Of a stretch of 64,000 nucleotides of DNA, positions 22,859 through 34,069 are shown one piece after another. How positions within the stretch are numbered: the stretch's first letter is position 1; each line of letters opens with the position of its first letter. This stretch comes from Steinernema hermaphroditum (taxonomy: Eukaryota; Nematoda; Chromadorea; Rhabditida; Steinernematidae). Below the pieces are notes generated by a model, which was given only the letters and a program-made list of their open reading frames with translations, was not told where the DNA came from and made no database searches. The stretch lies in the NCBI GenBank assembly GCA_030435675.1, contig CM059621.1, positions 806,001 through 870,000 of the forward strand, read 5' to 3'. A program made the position numbers and the translations under genes.

Positions 22859-24554
22859 ATGCTCCCTGAAAACTTCGAAATCGTGACTAACCCGCCTCAG
22901 AAGATATGGCAAGAGCTGGCCACTCAGGCAGGACTCTCGTTTCCTGTACAAAATATACTTTTTTTGTCATTCAGATTAACAGCGATGTCGGGTGGAACAT
23001 GTCCTTTCACGACTACCAAAGTTTCTTGACCGGATATGGACCGGATAACTTCAAGTTTCTTGCAGTAATCGATAAAGGTACCTGACAATTCACTAAAAAT
23101 CCAGCTCAACATTTGCTCTACAGCCACTGGAAAGGCTGTGTCCTGCATGTACGGGACTAAGCTGTCCAGGGAAGGTGGATCTCCGCCAGTGTTCAGCATT
23201 GGAATGTACTACACTCATCCTGACTACCGAACAGGTGGACTAGGACTGGGAAGAAGGCTGTTCGATGAGTGGGCTAATTTTGCGAACGGAGGCAATCGGT
23301 TTTTGACCTCAGGTAAGCTAGATCACAACAGGAGCAGAATCTTTTTGAAAGAAAGGTTTGGCTAGAAGGGGAATCGATACCAGATGACAGAAAGTTCGAT
23401 AAATAAGCGAATGAAGTTAATCAGTTTTTTGCCTCAACGTCCAATAGTCAGGGTCAGTTAACCATCTAACTGACCTTATCCGCCTAGCTAGCGCCTAAAA
23501 AATCACACAGGACCTGCTCTAAGAATACGGCTGGTATGCGATTTGTCTCGGCTCAGTACTTTCATCGTTTATGAATTTTGAGGAGCATGTTTATCATGCC
23601 TCATTTTATGTCCTATCTCTGCCAAGGTCTAGGACTCATTCTATGTCCTATCTCTGACCCGTCCCAGGACTCATTCTATGCTTTATCTCTGCCCCAATCC
23701 AGGCCTCATTCTGTACCCTATCTCTGGTCCGGCCCAGGACTCATTTTATGTCGTATCTCTGCCGCGATCCTTACACATTGCTTTTCTGACATCTTCGCAA
23801 GCTTGTAGGCGGTGTAACTACGGTGCCACGACTAATTAAAATTACCCTGTCTTACAACTCCACTTTCAGTTCCTGAAATGGCCGAGAAATACGCCGAACG
23901 AAGTGGATTCGACAAGTCTGCCCCTTGGCAGCTTATGTACATGGGAGCTAAAGCGAAGGACTGCGACATATCTCAGCTATTTAGTGATTCGACTTTAACG
24001 ATTGTGGATTTTGATGGCGTAGCCATGGAGAAGTTGGACGAATACGATCGCTGTATTAGCGGCGGAATTGTCAGAATTCACTTTTTGAAAAAGTGGCTGG
24101 TTCAGCCAGAAGCCTACAATAAAGTAGGTTGCAAAGCTGTAGGTTGTCTAATAAGTTAGTCATCTGGTTTAGTTCGCCATTAGCCCCGAAGGCAATATAA
24201 TCGGTTACTGTAATGCGCGGATCAGTCATAGAAACCACGTTATTCTTGGACCGTTCTATGCTGAGAACGCGGTAAATTTCACCACTTCTTCCTTGTCCTG
24301 TGAAATGCCCCCTTTAGAAAATCGCTTCAACACTTCTGAGACGAACTTTGGAAGAAGTGCCAAATTTCTCACAGCGTACTAAACTCATCGCCTATGGATC
24401 GAGCGACAATAATAACGGATTGGAACTGTTCAAGAAGATGGTCGGGGGAGAGGTCGATACGGAGCTTTACCCAAGAATGTTCACGAACGAAGTCGTTCAT
24501 TCGCAGGGTGATAAGGTTTATTCATTTGCCGACTCTGATACGAGTCTCAATTAA
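22859..24554 (+). CDS. two-domain GNAT acetyltransferase
   Basis: Six exons (22859-22945, 22975-23077, 23124-23312, 23870-24123, 24173-24271, 24318-24554) join in phase to 322 residues. The N-terminal GNAT domain has a beta-4/P-loop region SIGMYYTHPDYRTGGLGLGRRL, which fits the acetyl-CoA-binding R/QxxGxG/A pattern. The C-terminal half (GNIIGYCNARI...HVILGPFYAENA...ALLRR-type helix) resembles the second domain of nematode two-domain GNAT proteins. The substrate is unknown. Intron 3 (557 bp) holds a five-unit minisatellite; other introns are under 60 bp. An in-frame donor at 22946 gives the first exon. The gene lies inside the 21165/25180 inverted repeat. Confidence 0.8.
23600..23775. repeat. 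35-bp minisatellite, five units
   Basis: CTCATT(T/C)TATG... recurs at 23600, 23635, 23670, 23705 and 23740, an exact 35-bp period, each unit continuing TATCTCTG. It lies in intron 3 of the GNAT gene and explains that intron's unusual size. Confidence 0.9.
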
Positions 24555-25712
24555 TGTACAGGATTCTCGAATCCACGTCAGATCGTCATGATGATAAACA
24601 GGCTTATCCGTATTGCGGTGGTCTAAAATTCACAGGAATGGTCACCCTTTCTAGATTTTATCAGGTTATCACCTAGTACAGTAATTATTGGGTTGGAGCA
24701 TGAAAAACGGCGTTTTTGTTCGCGATGTTTAGTCTCATTGCAAAGCTGATGCGTGGGTTCCGTTCATTACTCATGCGCGCGCCTCAGCGAACCGAACCAG
24801 ACGACCATGGCCACCTATGGTCACCATGGTCAAAAGTCAAATCTCAAAAAGGTCCGATCACCATGTTCTGTTAACAGCAACGTTTTCCAATTGGTTAAAT
24901 AAACGCGGCTGCGCGCGAATTCGTGCCCTCCAGTTACTTTATAAAGCCAAGTAGCCCTGCTAATTACAAAATAGGCAAAAACATCACTCAAAAACTCAAA
25001 GTCTAACATCGCCAGAGACGTAGTAGAAGTAGAGCGCTACTATCGCAACTGCTCGTGTAGCTCATTGCGAACGTGCTTCGTTTGTAAGCGGGCGGTGCCG
25101 GGTTCGGTTCCCCTCGGGGTCCTTATTTTGTGTGGGTGTTTTCTCCGCGCTCACGGAAAAACACACACACACAGACCAACGGACCCGTCGGTTCTCCATT
25201 TATATATAGGGGATACTACAACAGACAATAGGGACATGGAGTATGTGGGTGTCTATCACAACTACATACCGACTCCACGAGCTCACTTCTCCTCTAAAGA
25301 AATAGAGGCAAAATGTTGAAAAACATCGCCCTTCGATTCCCCAAGATTTCAACTTACTACTGAAGCCTATGCCTAGCAACTATGAAATGGGAAGTCAGAT
25401 CTGTGTATCTTTTGCCCGAGAAGTGAGCTAAACTGGCTGATACGAATGGTGGGAAATGGCTTGGAATGTGTATCTTTATGCTAGTATGAGGCGCCATTCT
25501 TCATGACGCAACTCAATAAAACACAACAGTACAGTACAACAACTGCCACGTAGTTATTGGCCAGTTTTGTAATAACAGGTAGTTCAGATTTAATTGTCAA
25601 CATACTGCAGCTAAATCAACAGACATTACTGGACATCTTCACTTGATGAAGGTAGTTCTTGAACCTCGTAGTACTAAACAGAGACGCTGCAAAAGATATT
25701 TCAAAGGGCGCC
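24555..25712. other. intergenic, with right arm of the inverted repeat
   Basis: It contains the right inverted-repeat arm (24890-25190) and about 500 bp of AT-rich DNA before the MUT-7-like stop. No gene is supported. Confidence 0.4.
24890..25190 (+). repeat. right inverted-repeat arm with tRNA-like core
   Basis: This is the inverse of 21165-21580. The tRNA-like block holds GGTGCCGGGTTCGGTTCCC (B-box-like GGTTCGGTTCC) followed by CTCGGGGTCCTTATTTTGTG and an (AC)n run. GCGCGCGAATTCGTGCCCTCC at about 24915 matches the inner part of the left arm. Confidence 0.65.
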
Positions 25713-27373
25713 TTACCCAATAGTCACACTGTCGAATCTCTTCAAAATTTCCAACAAAATCGTGGCATCACGCGCGGCGTAATCCATCTGAGCCTTTCGG
25801 AGAGGTCGCATATCGAAGTTGCTCAGCTGTTCAGTCTTATCAAGCTCTTCGCCCAGGCAAGCTTCTGCCAAAGCCGCGAGATTGTCGCTCGTTTTCCAAT
25901 CTACATGAGGTCATCCATGGTTCTTTGCGATGAAACATCATGATTTACCTTCAAGTTTGTTTTTAAGAGCGATGTCGTCGATATTTCCTTTTCTAAGGCG
26001 ATGCGCCAGCTTTCTAAGGTCAACGACATAGTTCCGCTCAATCTTTGCGAAAGAGGGGAATGTTTCGGACAGAACTCGGATGTCTCCACTGATTGAGAAC
26101 CCTGGACGAGGTTTTTGTGTTAAAGGGTGGATAAAGTGACTAACCTATTTTGATCTGATGGCCAGAGAAGAGTGTCTCGAAGAATTCAAACCATTCTACT
26201 TCGTGCTCAGATCGTTCCAGCGAGAGCATGTCGATAAGAAGAACTTGATTTCCTAAAGCCACTTGGAGGAGCGCCACTCTGAAGAAGATGTTCCTGTTTG
26301 TCGTATTTATAATAAAATACAAGTATACAAGAGTATCGAATTGTCAAATCAGCAAAAAAATCAAAAAATAATAGCAGATCCCGAAATTCTTGGGCACTGT
26401 CGTATGAGAAAATTAAAAACTGGATCTTGAACGACCTCTGTAGGCTAGAAGCAGACTCGAGATTGAGAAATAAAAAAGGGGCCGAAATCGAGCAAATGGG
26501 CTGGGAATAGACTCTCCCTTCCATATTGATCTTGAATATGAAGTTGGACAATAGGTCAAGTAAAAATTTAAAAAGAAAACAATCGGTGCTCATAACAAAG
26601 ACCAAATCGGGACTGCTGATTCAAGTGACGCCAGTTACCTTTCACCCGAACAGATATAGTACGGCCGATTTTCGAAGTCGATGGCAATGATATCACTGTC
26701 GCAGTTCTTCAAGATGTTTGTCGCATTGAGAATATCGTCGTGCGATTCCATTGGCATGAACTTCACAACGTATCCGTCAAGCTCATATCGAACAATCGAT
26801 GGGGAACCAGTCGTGGTTGTCTTGCTAGAACGACTATCGATGTGATATGACCAGTCAACCTCTAAGTTTACCATGTGAAATGTTGCCAGCGAGAGGCTTC
26901 ATCGAAATCCTTGTTCTTTGTGAGGAATTTCACAAACGCATCGCGGAGATTGGGTCTGTCCGATAGGGCGTGCTAAAAGTTCTCTTTGTACTTTAATGGA
27001 AGGAGATCTTTGTTGTATAACACGAAAGCGGAACCTACCTCGACATGTTCCCGATACTGAAGATCGTTAATGCTCTTTTTAGGGTCCAAGCCTTTCCACA
27101 TTTTCCAGTACCAGGTCAGTATGTTCTTCCGTTTTTCGACATTTTCGTCCATGTAAGCCACTTGCGTAATAACCAATTTCTTCATTGCTTCAGAGAGCTC
27201 CTCATGATCCTCTCGACGAAGCTCCTCGATGGTGTCCTTCAGTCGCTCAATGGAAAGTGACTTCCTAGCCCCTCTTCTTTCCGTTCTTCTTCCGTTTTTG
27301 CTCGAAACACGTTGTCCATGGGCCTTCACAATCTCATCCAGTTCTTGATGAGTCATGTTAGAACAGTCACTAA

Positions 27374-27590
27374 AGGGGTGTTCATACTCGGCGGGGTACG
27401 CCTTGTAAATCGTGCCCCGCGCGATGCCCCGCGGGGCATGGGGCAAAAAAATGCCCCGCGGGTGTTCATACTTTGCCCCGCGCGCGCGGGGCACCACCCG
27501 CCGCGATTTTTGCCCCGCGGGGCATTTGTCTTGCCCCATGGCAGACCATGGGGTTTTTCGATGACGCGCGGGGCACAATCGAGGTCTCGC
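27374..27590. repeat. left subterminal palindrome array of Harbinger copy 1
   Basis: At least seven GCCCC/GGGGC half-sites are arranged as palindromes (GCCCCGCGGGGC near 27426 and 27513; GCCCCGCGCGCGCGGGGC near 27475). CCCCATGGcagaCCATGGGG lies near 27535. A second TGTTCATACT motif lies inside at about 27462. Such subterminal repeats are typical transposase or accessory-protein binding sites. Confidence 0.85.
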
Positions 27591-27799
27591 ACGGATTTTT
27601 GCCGTTTTGATCAGGTCTGCGCACGGAATGCTCTACAACAGAGTGAATTGAGTCGCATTTGTCGACGAATGGTCATGCTTGTCGTTATTTGTCCTTTTCA
27701 AGCTCGTTTGTACCTATTTGAATAGGCTCGCTCGTCGCTCCGGCATGTACTTGATGCTCAATACGTACCAATGCTCAGATGTGTTATTTTAGCTATTTC

Positions 27800-28737
27800 A
27801 TGGGGAAGTGCAGCGAAGAGATCATTCCCGGAGAAGACGAGCTGGCGCTCGTGCGCGAAGAAAACGAACCTGAGGCTTCACATGCACCATCAAGAAGAAA
27901 GCGAAAGAAGAAAGACACGATCAGTATTGAGCCGTGGATTGGAACCGACTACACCGAAGATGACTTAAAACGGCTGATCATCAGAGAAGTGCAGCCACGA
28001 GAGTTCGTTTGGGCGGAAAGCCATCCAGAATACAAGAACACTTATAAGAAGACTGGCGTGTTTGAAGGCATTGCACAGAAAATAAATCATGATACAGGGA
28101 TGGAAATGAACGGTAAGTTCGTCGTGTCGTAAATTTTGCATTTCATCTTTTTTAGGTCAGTATGTAGGAGAAACGTGGGGAGCTCTTCACAAGTACTACA
28201 AGAAGAACGTCAAGGGAAGGAAGCCGCAGACAGGAGATGGAGCAGACGCCAGTGCGAAGATCCACTGGAAGTTCAGTGAAGATCTCGCTTTTCTGGATGA
28301 ATCAAGATCGGCAATTGAAAGGTACCTCTGTCGTCTGCTCTGATGTCACTATGAGTTTTAGGCCGCGTCTCCTGCTTTCGCAGGGCTCGGTCTCCAGCTA
28401 TGAGTATGCCTCACACATTGACGCCACAAATGAAGGAATTGGAGATGATCCACTCGATTTTGAAGGACCCTCATCGCCTCAAATAGGTCAGTCATCAGAG
28501 AAGCCGCTTGCACATCGCCAGAAGAAGGGGATGGATCCTGTAGAAGTTGCAATAATTTCTACTACAGATGCAATTAAAGAGCAGATCTCGCGCAATGTGT
28601 CCGAAGCCACGTTTGGTCATTACGTGCAAAAGGTGGTTAACGACGTCGAAACAAAAAATCGCCGTCTGGCCATCCAGCTTAAACATGAGGTTTTGGACAT
28701 TTGTAACAAGTATGAACTGTTGTGTCTTGACGTTTAG
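27800..28737 (+). CDS. Harbinger MADF-domain (Myb-like) DNA-binding protein
   Basis: PIF/Harbinger elements commonly encode a second, DNA-binding protein that helps the transposase reach the element ends. Three exons (27800-28112, 28156-28321, 28362-28737) join in phase to 284 residues. A basic stretch (PSRRKRKKK) comes first, then a MADF domain (about residues 55-145: KRLIIREVQPREFVWAESHP, YKNTYKK and WGALHKYYKKNVKG). The C-terminal half is acidic, then helical (ETKNRRLAIQLKHEVLDICN). It is the best candidate to read the subterminal palindromes. It sits directly upstream of the transposase gene on the same strand. Confidence 0.85.
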
Positions 28738-28836
28738 AATAAATGTACCGTTTCCTATGAGTACCTTTCGTTTGTGCTGTTCCTCGGGTGAATACTGTGT
28801 TGTTGGTCAAATATAGTATTATATGCATCTTTCCAG

Positions 28837-30159
28837 ATGGATGCAAACGAAGCGTTCAATTACCTGGTCGTTCTGCGGGAACTTAACCGCCTTCGCCGTG
28901 TAAGAAAGAAGAAGCGCCGCTACTACGTGCGCCCAGCACATCTTCTTCATCAGCCAGCGCGTTTTCGGCTGTTTCAAACTTACTACGAATCCGACGATCG
29001 CCGAGATCTACAGAAGTTCCTTCGCCTCTCGAGAGATGCTTTCGACGAACTCCATTCTGTTCTCGAGGCGAGGACACATAAGGCTGGAACTCATCGCTTC
29101 CCACTGTCGTCCAGAGAACGTCTTGCCGTGTTCTTAAGGTATACGAGACTTCTCTACATTCTCTATGTTCTTTGCTCTCTAGATTTGCCGCTCATGAATC
29201 AAGCATACGCAGTCTGGAAACTTTGTTTGGGATCGGGTGTAGTACAGCGCATGGAATAATTAAACAAGTCACGGCATCTATAAATGAATGCCTCATCTCC
29301 TGCATGCCGATGCTGTCAGAAGACTTCTTACGAAGACAGGCGGCAGAATTTCAAGAACGCTGGCATTTCCCGCATTGCCTGGGTGCCCTCGACGGGAAGC
29401 ACTTCGATATCAAAGTGCCCTCTGGTCAAGGATCACTGTATTTTAATCACTTGCACTTCAACTCTATCGTTGGTCTCGCTTGGGTCGATGCCCAATATCG
29501 CTTCATACTTCTCGATATCGGCGCACCAGGGCGATGTTCCGACTCACAGGTGAGCAACCACTGTTGGCCTACAGTACTGACCTAACTTTTAAGATTTACA
29601 ACGCCAGTCCGATCGCTCAGGGATTTCTAGATGGCACTTATCAGATCCCCCCACCTGAAAGAGTTAATAATGTGGAACTGCCGTTTGTTGTTGTCGCAGA
29701 TCAAGGCTTCCGCTTGTCCGAAGTAGTCATGAGACCATTTAACCAACGCGATGCGGCCCGTGACGAAAGAAAAAGAGAGTTTAATAAACGACTTTCGAGG
29801 TGAGGAGGACAAGTTGACATTATGCCACTATCAAGCTAGTCTTCAGAGCCCGGCGCGTAAGCGAGAACGGCTTTGGCATTCTCGTCAATCGCTTTCGTGT
29901 GCTACTCAGCCCTCTCCAGATGGCAGTTAGCGACGCGCCAAAGTTTGTCGCGGCTCTAGCACTGCTCCATAATTGGCTGCGAAATCGCGAAATCGAAAGA
30001 GGCGAAGAACCCGAATACTGGGAAGTCAACGCTGCCCGACTCTCTTCTTCGACGCCCTCTGCTCACCCGTCAACTTCGCAAGGAATACGAACAAGAGAAC
30101 TGTTCACCAATTTCTTTTCCAGTGCAGAAGGGCACATCGATTGGGACAGAATTCACTGA
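28837..30159 (+). CDS. PIF/Harbinger DDE transposase
   Basis: This is the nuclease that cuts and inserts the element (DDE_Tnp_4-type). Four exons (28837-29138, 29183-29549, 29594-29799, 29847-30159) join in phase to 395 residues, a usual length. The acidic triad is complete: D171 in GALDGKHFDI, D259 in VVVADQGF and E298 in RRVSENGFGIL. The N-terminal region is a basic helical domain (RKKKRRYYVRPAH) followed by an HTH-like segment (ETLFGIGCSTAHGIIKQV). No stop or frameshift is seen. Expression would use host splicing. Confidence 0.93.
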
Positions 30160-30244
30160 ATATTATTGTGTTCAGCGAAATGTTAAAAGAGCTCAACAAT
30201 AAAACCAGAAATGAGACACCTGAGGCGTCAAGAAATTCCTACGG

Positions 30245-30418
30245 TGCAAGTTGCCCCGCGCGCGCGGGGCAAATGGGTGTTCATACTTTTTTCCGAAGTA
30301 TGAACGCAAATTTGCCCCGCGCGCACACGATGCCCCGCGCGCGCGGGGCAAATCGGTGCCCCGCGCGTTCGACGCCATTTTTGCCCCGCGCGCGCGGGGC
30401 AAAAGTATGAACGGCCCA
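30245..30418. repeat. right subterminal palindrome array of Harbinger copy 1
   Basis: Three exact copies of GCCCCGCGCGCGCGGGGC (near 30252, 30331 and 30383), GCCCCGCGCG half-sites, and an inverted pair of GTTCATACTT...AAGTATGAAC (30277-30306) lie between the transposase stop and the element end. Confidence 0.85.
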
Positions 30419-31158
30419 TAAGCCAATTCATAAAGCCTTCCCGAAGATCAGGGCGGTTGTAAAGGATGGCTTTCAGTGTTGGAGTGATGTTTCGTCGCTG
30501 GAGATAGGCGGGCTGCAGAACGCGGACAAGGATGTTAGGGAATTGATTTTGAAGCCTGGCAACGCCTATGAAATGGGCAGCACTGTAGAAGTCGTTTTCA
30601 TCGAGGAGATCCTAAAATAGGTAAAAAGGTATGGTCGTTTGAAGGTTTATTGAAACCGACCTTGACGTAATCAACGATGTCAGTAGATAGGGCTTTAAAA
30701 TCGCTGAAGATCGTGGTAAATCTCTCAAGATGGTGCCAACGGGTGACGAGTCGGTCGCGATCGCTCTTGCACGGGCTGTGGGAGAACTTGCTCATAAACA
30801 GGTCGAAAGCCTCGTTCTAAACAAAAGCGATCATTTCTTGCTCATGGCACGTTCATTACCATAGCTTCAGAATCAAGATGGCTCAGGTGGAATTCCATGT
30901 TTTGCTCAGCCTTGAGCCATTTGACATAAGTTTTCAGAGCGATACTCAACTCCGACATGGAGCCAGAATCCGAAGCGGCGTTAAGAGCATTGAGGCACTG
31001 TTCAACAGGATTGGAAAGCTGATCAAGTCGCTTACGATAGGCCAGCTTAGAAAGGTAGCTCTCAGAAAGTTGACTGGGATGTTCGACGGTCATTCTGAAA
31101 AGACGATCAATAGGAGGATAACCGAGTGCACCCAACGCGTCCTCTCGTTCAACATGTG

Positions 31159-32080
31159 CTAAGTGACCTGAGCGAAAAGTGGCGAGCGGTCGAGCTCAGT
31201 GTGTTGCGACAGCGGCTTCCATTGGCTCGCGAAGAAAGGCGTTCGGAACGCATAAAGGGCACAGTGTAAAGACACGTTATCTACATAAAATCAACACCGA
31301 GCGCTCGTATTTTGACGGAGGTGGCAGTGTGATAACATATCTAACTGCTTTTAGGCGACATAGCTGAGAAATAAGACGATTTCCAATACCTGGGTTCGTG
31401 AGGGACACCGCTTTGAGAAGTACGTATCTTCTTTGCACTTAGTTTCTTTTCATCAAATTTCAGCCGCATCGGCGTGGGACAGTTTGGGACCCCTCCTTGT
31501 TAGTTTCTAGTACAGGTCTCAAAAGGGTCCTTTTCTGTGAGTTCAAGATCTGTCGAAAAGATCAGGTCCACCAAGGGTTCATCTATTTCGTAAATACGTA
31601 TCGTAAATAGACTGCATATTTTAGGAGCTTCTATCATTTGTCGCTCTAAGCGAAGTAGCTCAAGATCACTTTTGCCTGATTGTAAAACTGGGAAAGGAAC
31701 GTCTACTTTTTCGTTGTAGGACCAGCTGAGATTTTATGAGAGTTGCGTGAAGGATACGATATGATGAACCTCAGATACGACCAACTATCAGCAGCAGTTG
31801 CAATAGAATGAAGTTTTATAGACAAGTGCGATCTAAACAAAAGAGTCAAAACATTGACTTGCTGTTCGGGTCCTACCACGAAGTCCTTGTAGTGACAACT
31901 GGCACTGGCGGGTTTTGTGTCGTTGAGGTGCGATTTAGGGTTTGCTGCAGTTGGTGTGGTGTTTGAGTGCTTCTTGAGGGTGTGAGGTTAAGGAACGGAT
32001 GTTTTTATATATGGTGGTTGTTAGATTTTCTGCGTCGGAGATGCGATGCACTTCATGCCAGAGCTGGGCGCGAGGTCGAA
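31159..32080. other. no gene recognised
   Basis: This should include the promoter and perhaps an unfound first exon of the MUT-7-like gene. No repeat family or coding segment is supported. Confidence 0.3.
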
Positions 32081-32088
32081 CGCGCCCA

Positions 32089-32480
32089 GCGAACAACATG
32101 CACCCATTCAACAGATCTGCTCCCTGTGTGCGGGAGGGTCAAATTTCTCGTGAAAGGGTCAAAGGTCCCCATTAACTGCTCGGGGGCGCGGTCCCGACAC
32201 GAATTCCATGACAGACACGACCGTAGTTCCCGCGTTTTCTAGGTTTTCTAGGCACTTATCCAATCGAAGCGAGCCTGGCCTCATTCGATGCACCAGAAGC
32301 TGCTCAGTAACATGATGCCCATCGCGGACATGCAGATCACGTATTTCGTCCAAAAAGAATAAAAATGTTGCACAATTCGTGCCCCCCGAGCAGTTAATGG
32401 GAACCTTTGACCCTTTCACGAGAAATTTGACCCTCCCGCACACAGGGAGCAGATCTGTTGAATGGGTGCATGTTGTTCGC
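32089..32480. repeat. foldback repeat A, ~98-bp arms
   Basis: 32089-32186 (from GCGAACAACATGCACCCATT to CTGCTCGGGGG) is repeated inverted at 32383-32480 with almost no mismatch; the loop is ~196 bp. It has no open frame of note. It is probably a non-autonomous inverted-repeat element. Confidence 0.85.
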
Positions 32481-32979
32481 GAGGCTCTAATGTACAAATG
32501 GCAGGGGTCAAAGCCGATGAATGTTCTGTTTGTTTTCTTGAAAAGTACAATTCTATGCATTTTGGTCGTCATAGACATGCTGGTAGTTGTTTCAAAATGG
32601 TGACGTACTTTCATCTAAGACCTTTGATGATCAATCAAAGAGTGGTACGTTGTTCGCGACACTCTAGTGAATAATGTGAACGCACGAAAAGTGAGCGATG
32701 CAATAGTTGATGTTCACTAAAAAGGGTAATCTTTCCATGCCACATTTCCCCGTTGACCACCGTACACCGTTTTTCTATTGGACACCGACATTATCTTTTT
32801 GGACATTTTCCGTTTTTTGTGCTGAGCGCTTCTTTGGAGACGTAGCTAGAGAATGCTGTTCTTTTCTCTTTGAACGTAGCATACCACATGCTTTTCTAAC
32901 GTACATCTTCACATGCCACTCAACACCAGTGCTCCCACCACGACACCCCTGAAGTGCGCGCGTTCAGTGCCGTTGTTGT

Positions 32980-33603
32980 GGGGAATTTGGACGCTCCGGG
33001 GAATATGGACGCTACCGTAATAATCAGGGTATTCTCTGTGGGACCGCATCCACAAATTGTGCTGCTGGGGGATTTGGTCGCTTTCAGTAGCTTTTTCTTC
33101 CGCTCTGCTCTGCGCCATCATGACCCTATCAAGATGTGGAAGAACACTATTATATTTATATTCGATAATACGTACAGCCCCCGCTAAGGCAAACGCTAAA
33201 CGTACTAGCAGTACTGCAATAGCAGTCCGATGTGACACACAAGCTGTGTCGTATAGCCGTTTTTCGTAGTCAGATTCGTAGGCATGACTAAAGGGCCCGC
33301 TCTTCGGAGTCGCATAAAATCGACAGGCCTAAGCCTCAGTCTAAGCCAAGCCGGGGTTTGCCGACGGTACCACGACTACAAGGCCTTGGAGAGGCTAAGC
33401 AGAAGCTCACTTCAGACTTATTCATTATCTCTCTCTGTTGTTGATTTAGATTCTCTTCAAGTGAATGCGTTGAGTTTTGACTGTAGACTGTAGAGACTGT
33501 AGCGACCAAATCCCCCAGCAGCACAATTTGTGGATGCGGTCCCACAGAGAATACCCTGAATATTACGGTAGCGTCCATATTCCCCGGAGCGTCCAAATTC
33601 CCC
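32980..33603. repeat. foldback repeat B, ~103-bp arms
   Basis: 32980-33082 (from GGGGAATTTGGACGCTCC to GGGGGATTTGGTCGCT) is repeated inverted at 33501-33603 with very few mismatches. The arms carry a short internal repeat, GGGGAAT(T/A)TGGACGCT, twice. The ~418-bp interior has no gene. It fits a MITE/foldback element of 624 bp. Confidence 0.88.
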
Positions 33604-34069
33604 GCCACACCGTGACGACGGTTGCCCAGCTCTGCTTCATGCTGTTAAATTGAAGTAGATTTGATGAGAGGAACGGACTTGCGTGTTGCCCGCAGTCATT
33701 GGCGATCTGTACTTGCTCACAGACCTTCAGAAGCTTCGAAGGTGATGATTTTCGTGAATCGTGAAGCTGTATCTTAGCGTGAGTGCTGATTGTTCTGAGC
33801 GTGATCACCTTCACGCAATGTGGTTCGTTTCTAACCGTTTCATTGTTTGCCATATGCCATATTGATAAGCAGATAATGGTACTGATCATTCTGAAGCTGA
33901 ATGCTCATTAAAATTTGGGACGTTGAATAAAATTCGGCATGACTGTGTTTGCCTATGTAACGTGGCTCATTTTCGCGTTGTTTACATGTGTGATGAACTG
34001 TGCTCATGCCGTGAGTTTGTTGTTTCTTCGCGCTTTGGTGCGCGCATAATAAGATCTTTGGTTTCGGTC

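Larger units (their letters stand above)
27374..30418 (+). mobile_element. intact PIF/Harbinger DNA transposon (copy 1)
   Basis: The 3045-bp element carries a MADF-domain gene and a DDE transposase gene, both on the plus strand and both open. It is flanked by TAA at 27371-27373 and 30419-30421, the 3-bp target duplication typical of PIF/Harbinger. The ends form an imperfect inverted repeat: AGGGGTGTTCATACT on the left and TGGGCCGTTCATACT on the right, inverted. Inside each end lies an array of GC-rich palindromes: the 18-mer GCCCCGCGCGCGCGGGGC occurs four times, plus shorter GCCCCGCGGGGC forms. It lies within a coding exon of the minus-strand MUT-7-like gene. With both reading frames intact it could still be autonomous. 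Confidence 0.92.
25713..31158 (-). pseudogene. mut-7: MUT-7/EXD3-like 3'-5' exonuclease gene, broken by a transposon
   Basis: Worm MUT-7 is an RNase D-type exonuclease of Mutator foci, needed for transposon silencing and RNAi. Exons by eye: 30860-31158, 30661-30816, 30422-30611 continuing at 27039-27373, 26872-26972, about 26639-26834, 26145-26293, 25949-26101 and 25713-25900. The N-terminal part is helical repeat. The DEDDy exonuclease follows: IIAIDFENRP (D,E), GFSISGDIRVL (D) and QMDYAARDATILLEI (Y,D). Nothing after TIG-stop resembles a Mut7-C domain. A 3045-bp Harbinger element sits inside the third exon; without it and one TAA duplication the frame runs on through ...GFMNWL-SDCSNMTHQELDE.... 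The junction near 26834-26872 is uncertain (38-bp intron or a frameshift), and the true 5' end above 31158 is not found. In this haplotype the gene should not make full-length protein. Confidence 0.8.

Noticed and set aside
26207..26605. 132-codon frame on the minus strand
   Set aside because: It covers an AT-rich intron and shadows the MUT-7-like exon 26145-26293 in another frame.
27371..30421. The Harbinger element being spliced out as an intron of mut-7
   Set aside because: The TIR plus TAA forms a CCCCTTTAG acceptor-like site, but no good donor lies at the other end, and the nearest GT would put the downstream exon out of frame.
30193..30431. Arg/Gly/Ala-rich small proteins in the Harbinger ends
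   Set aside because: They are translations of the GCCCCGCG palindromes.
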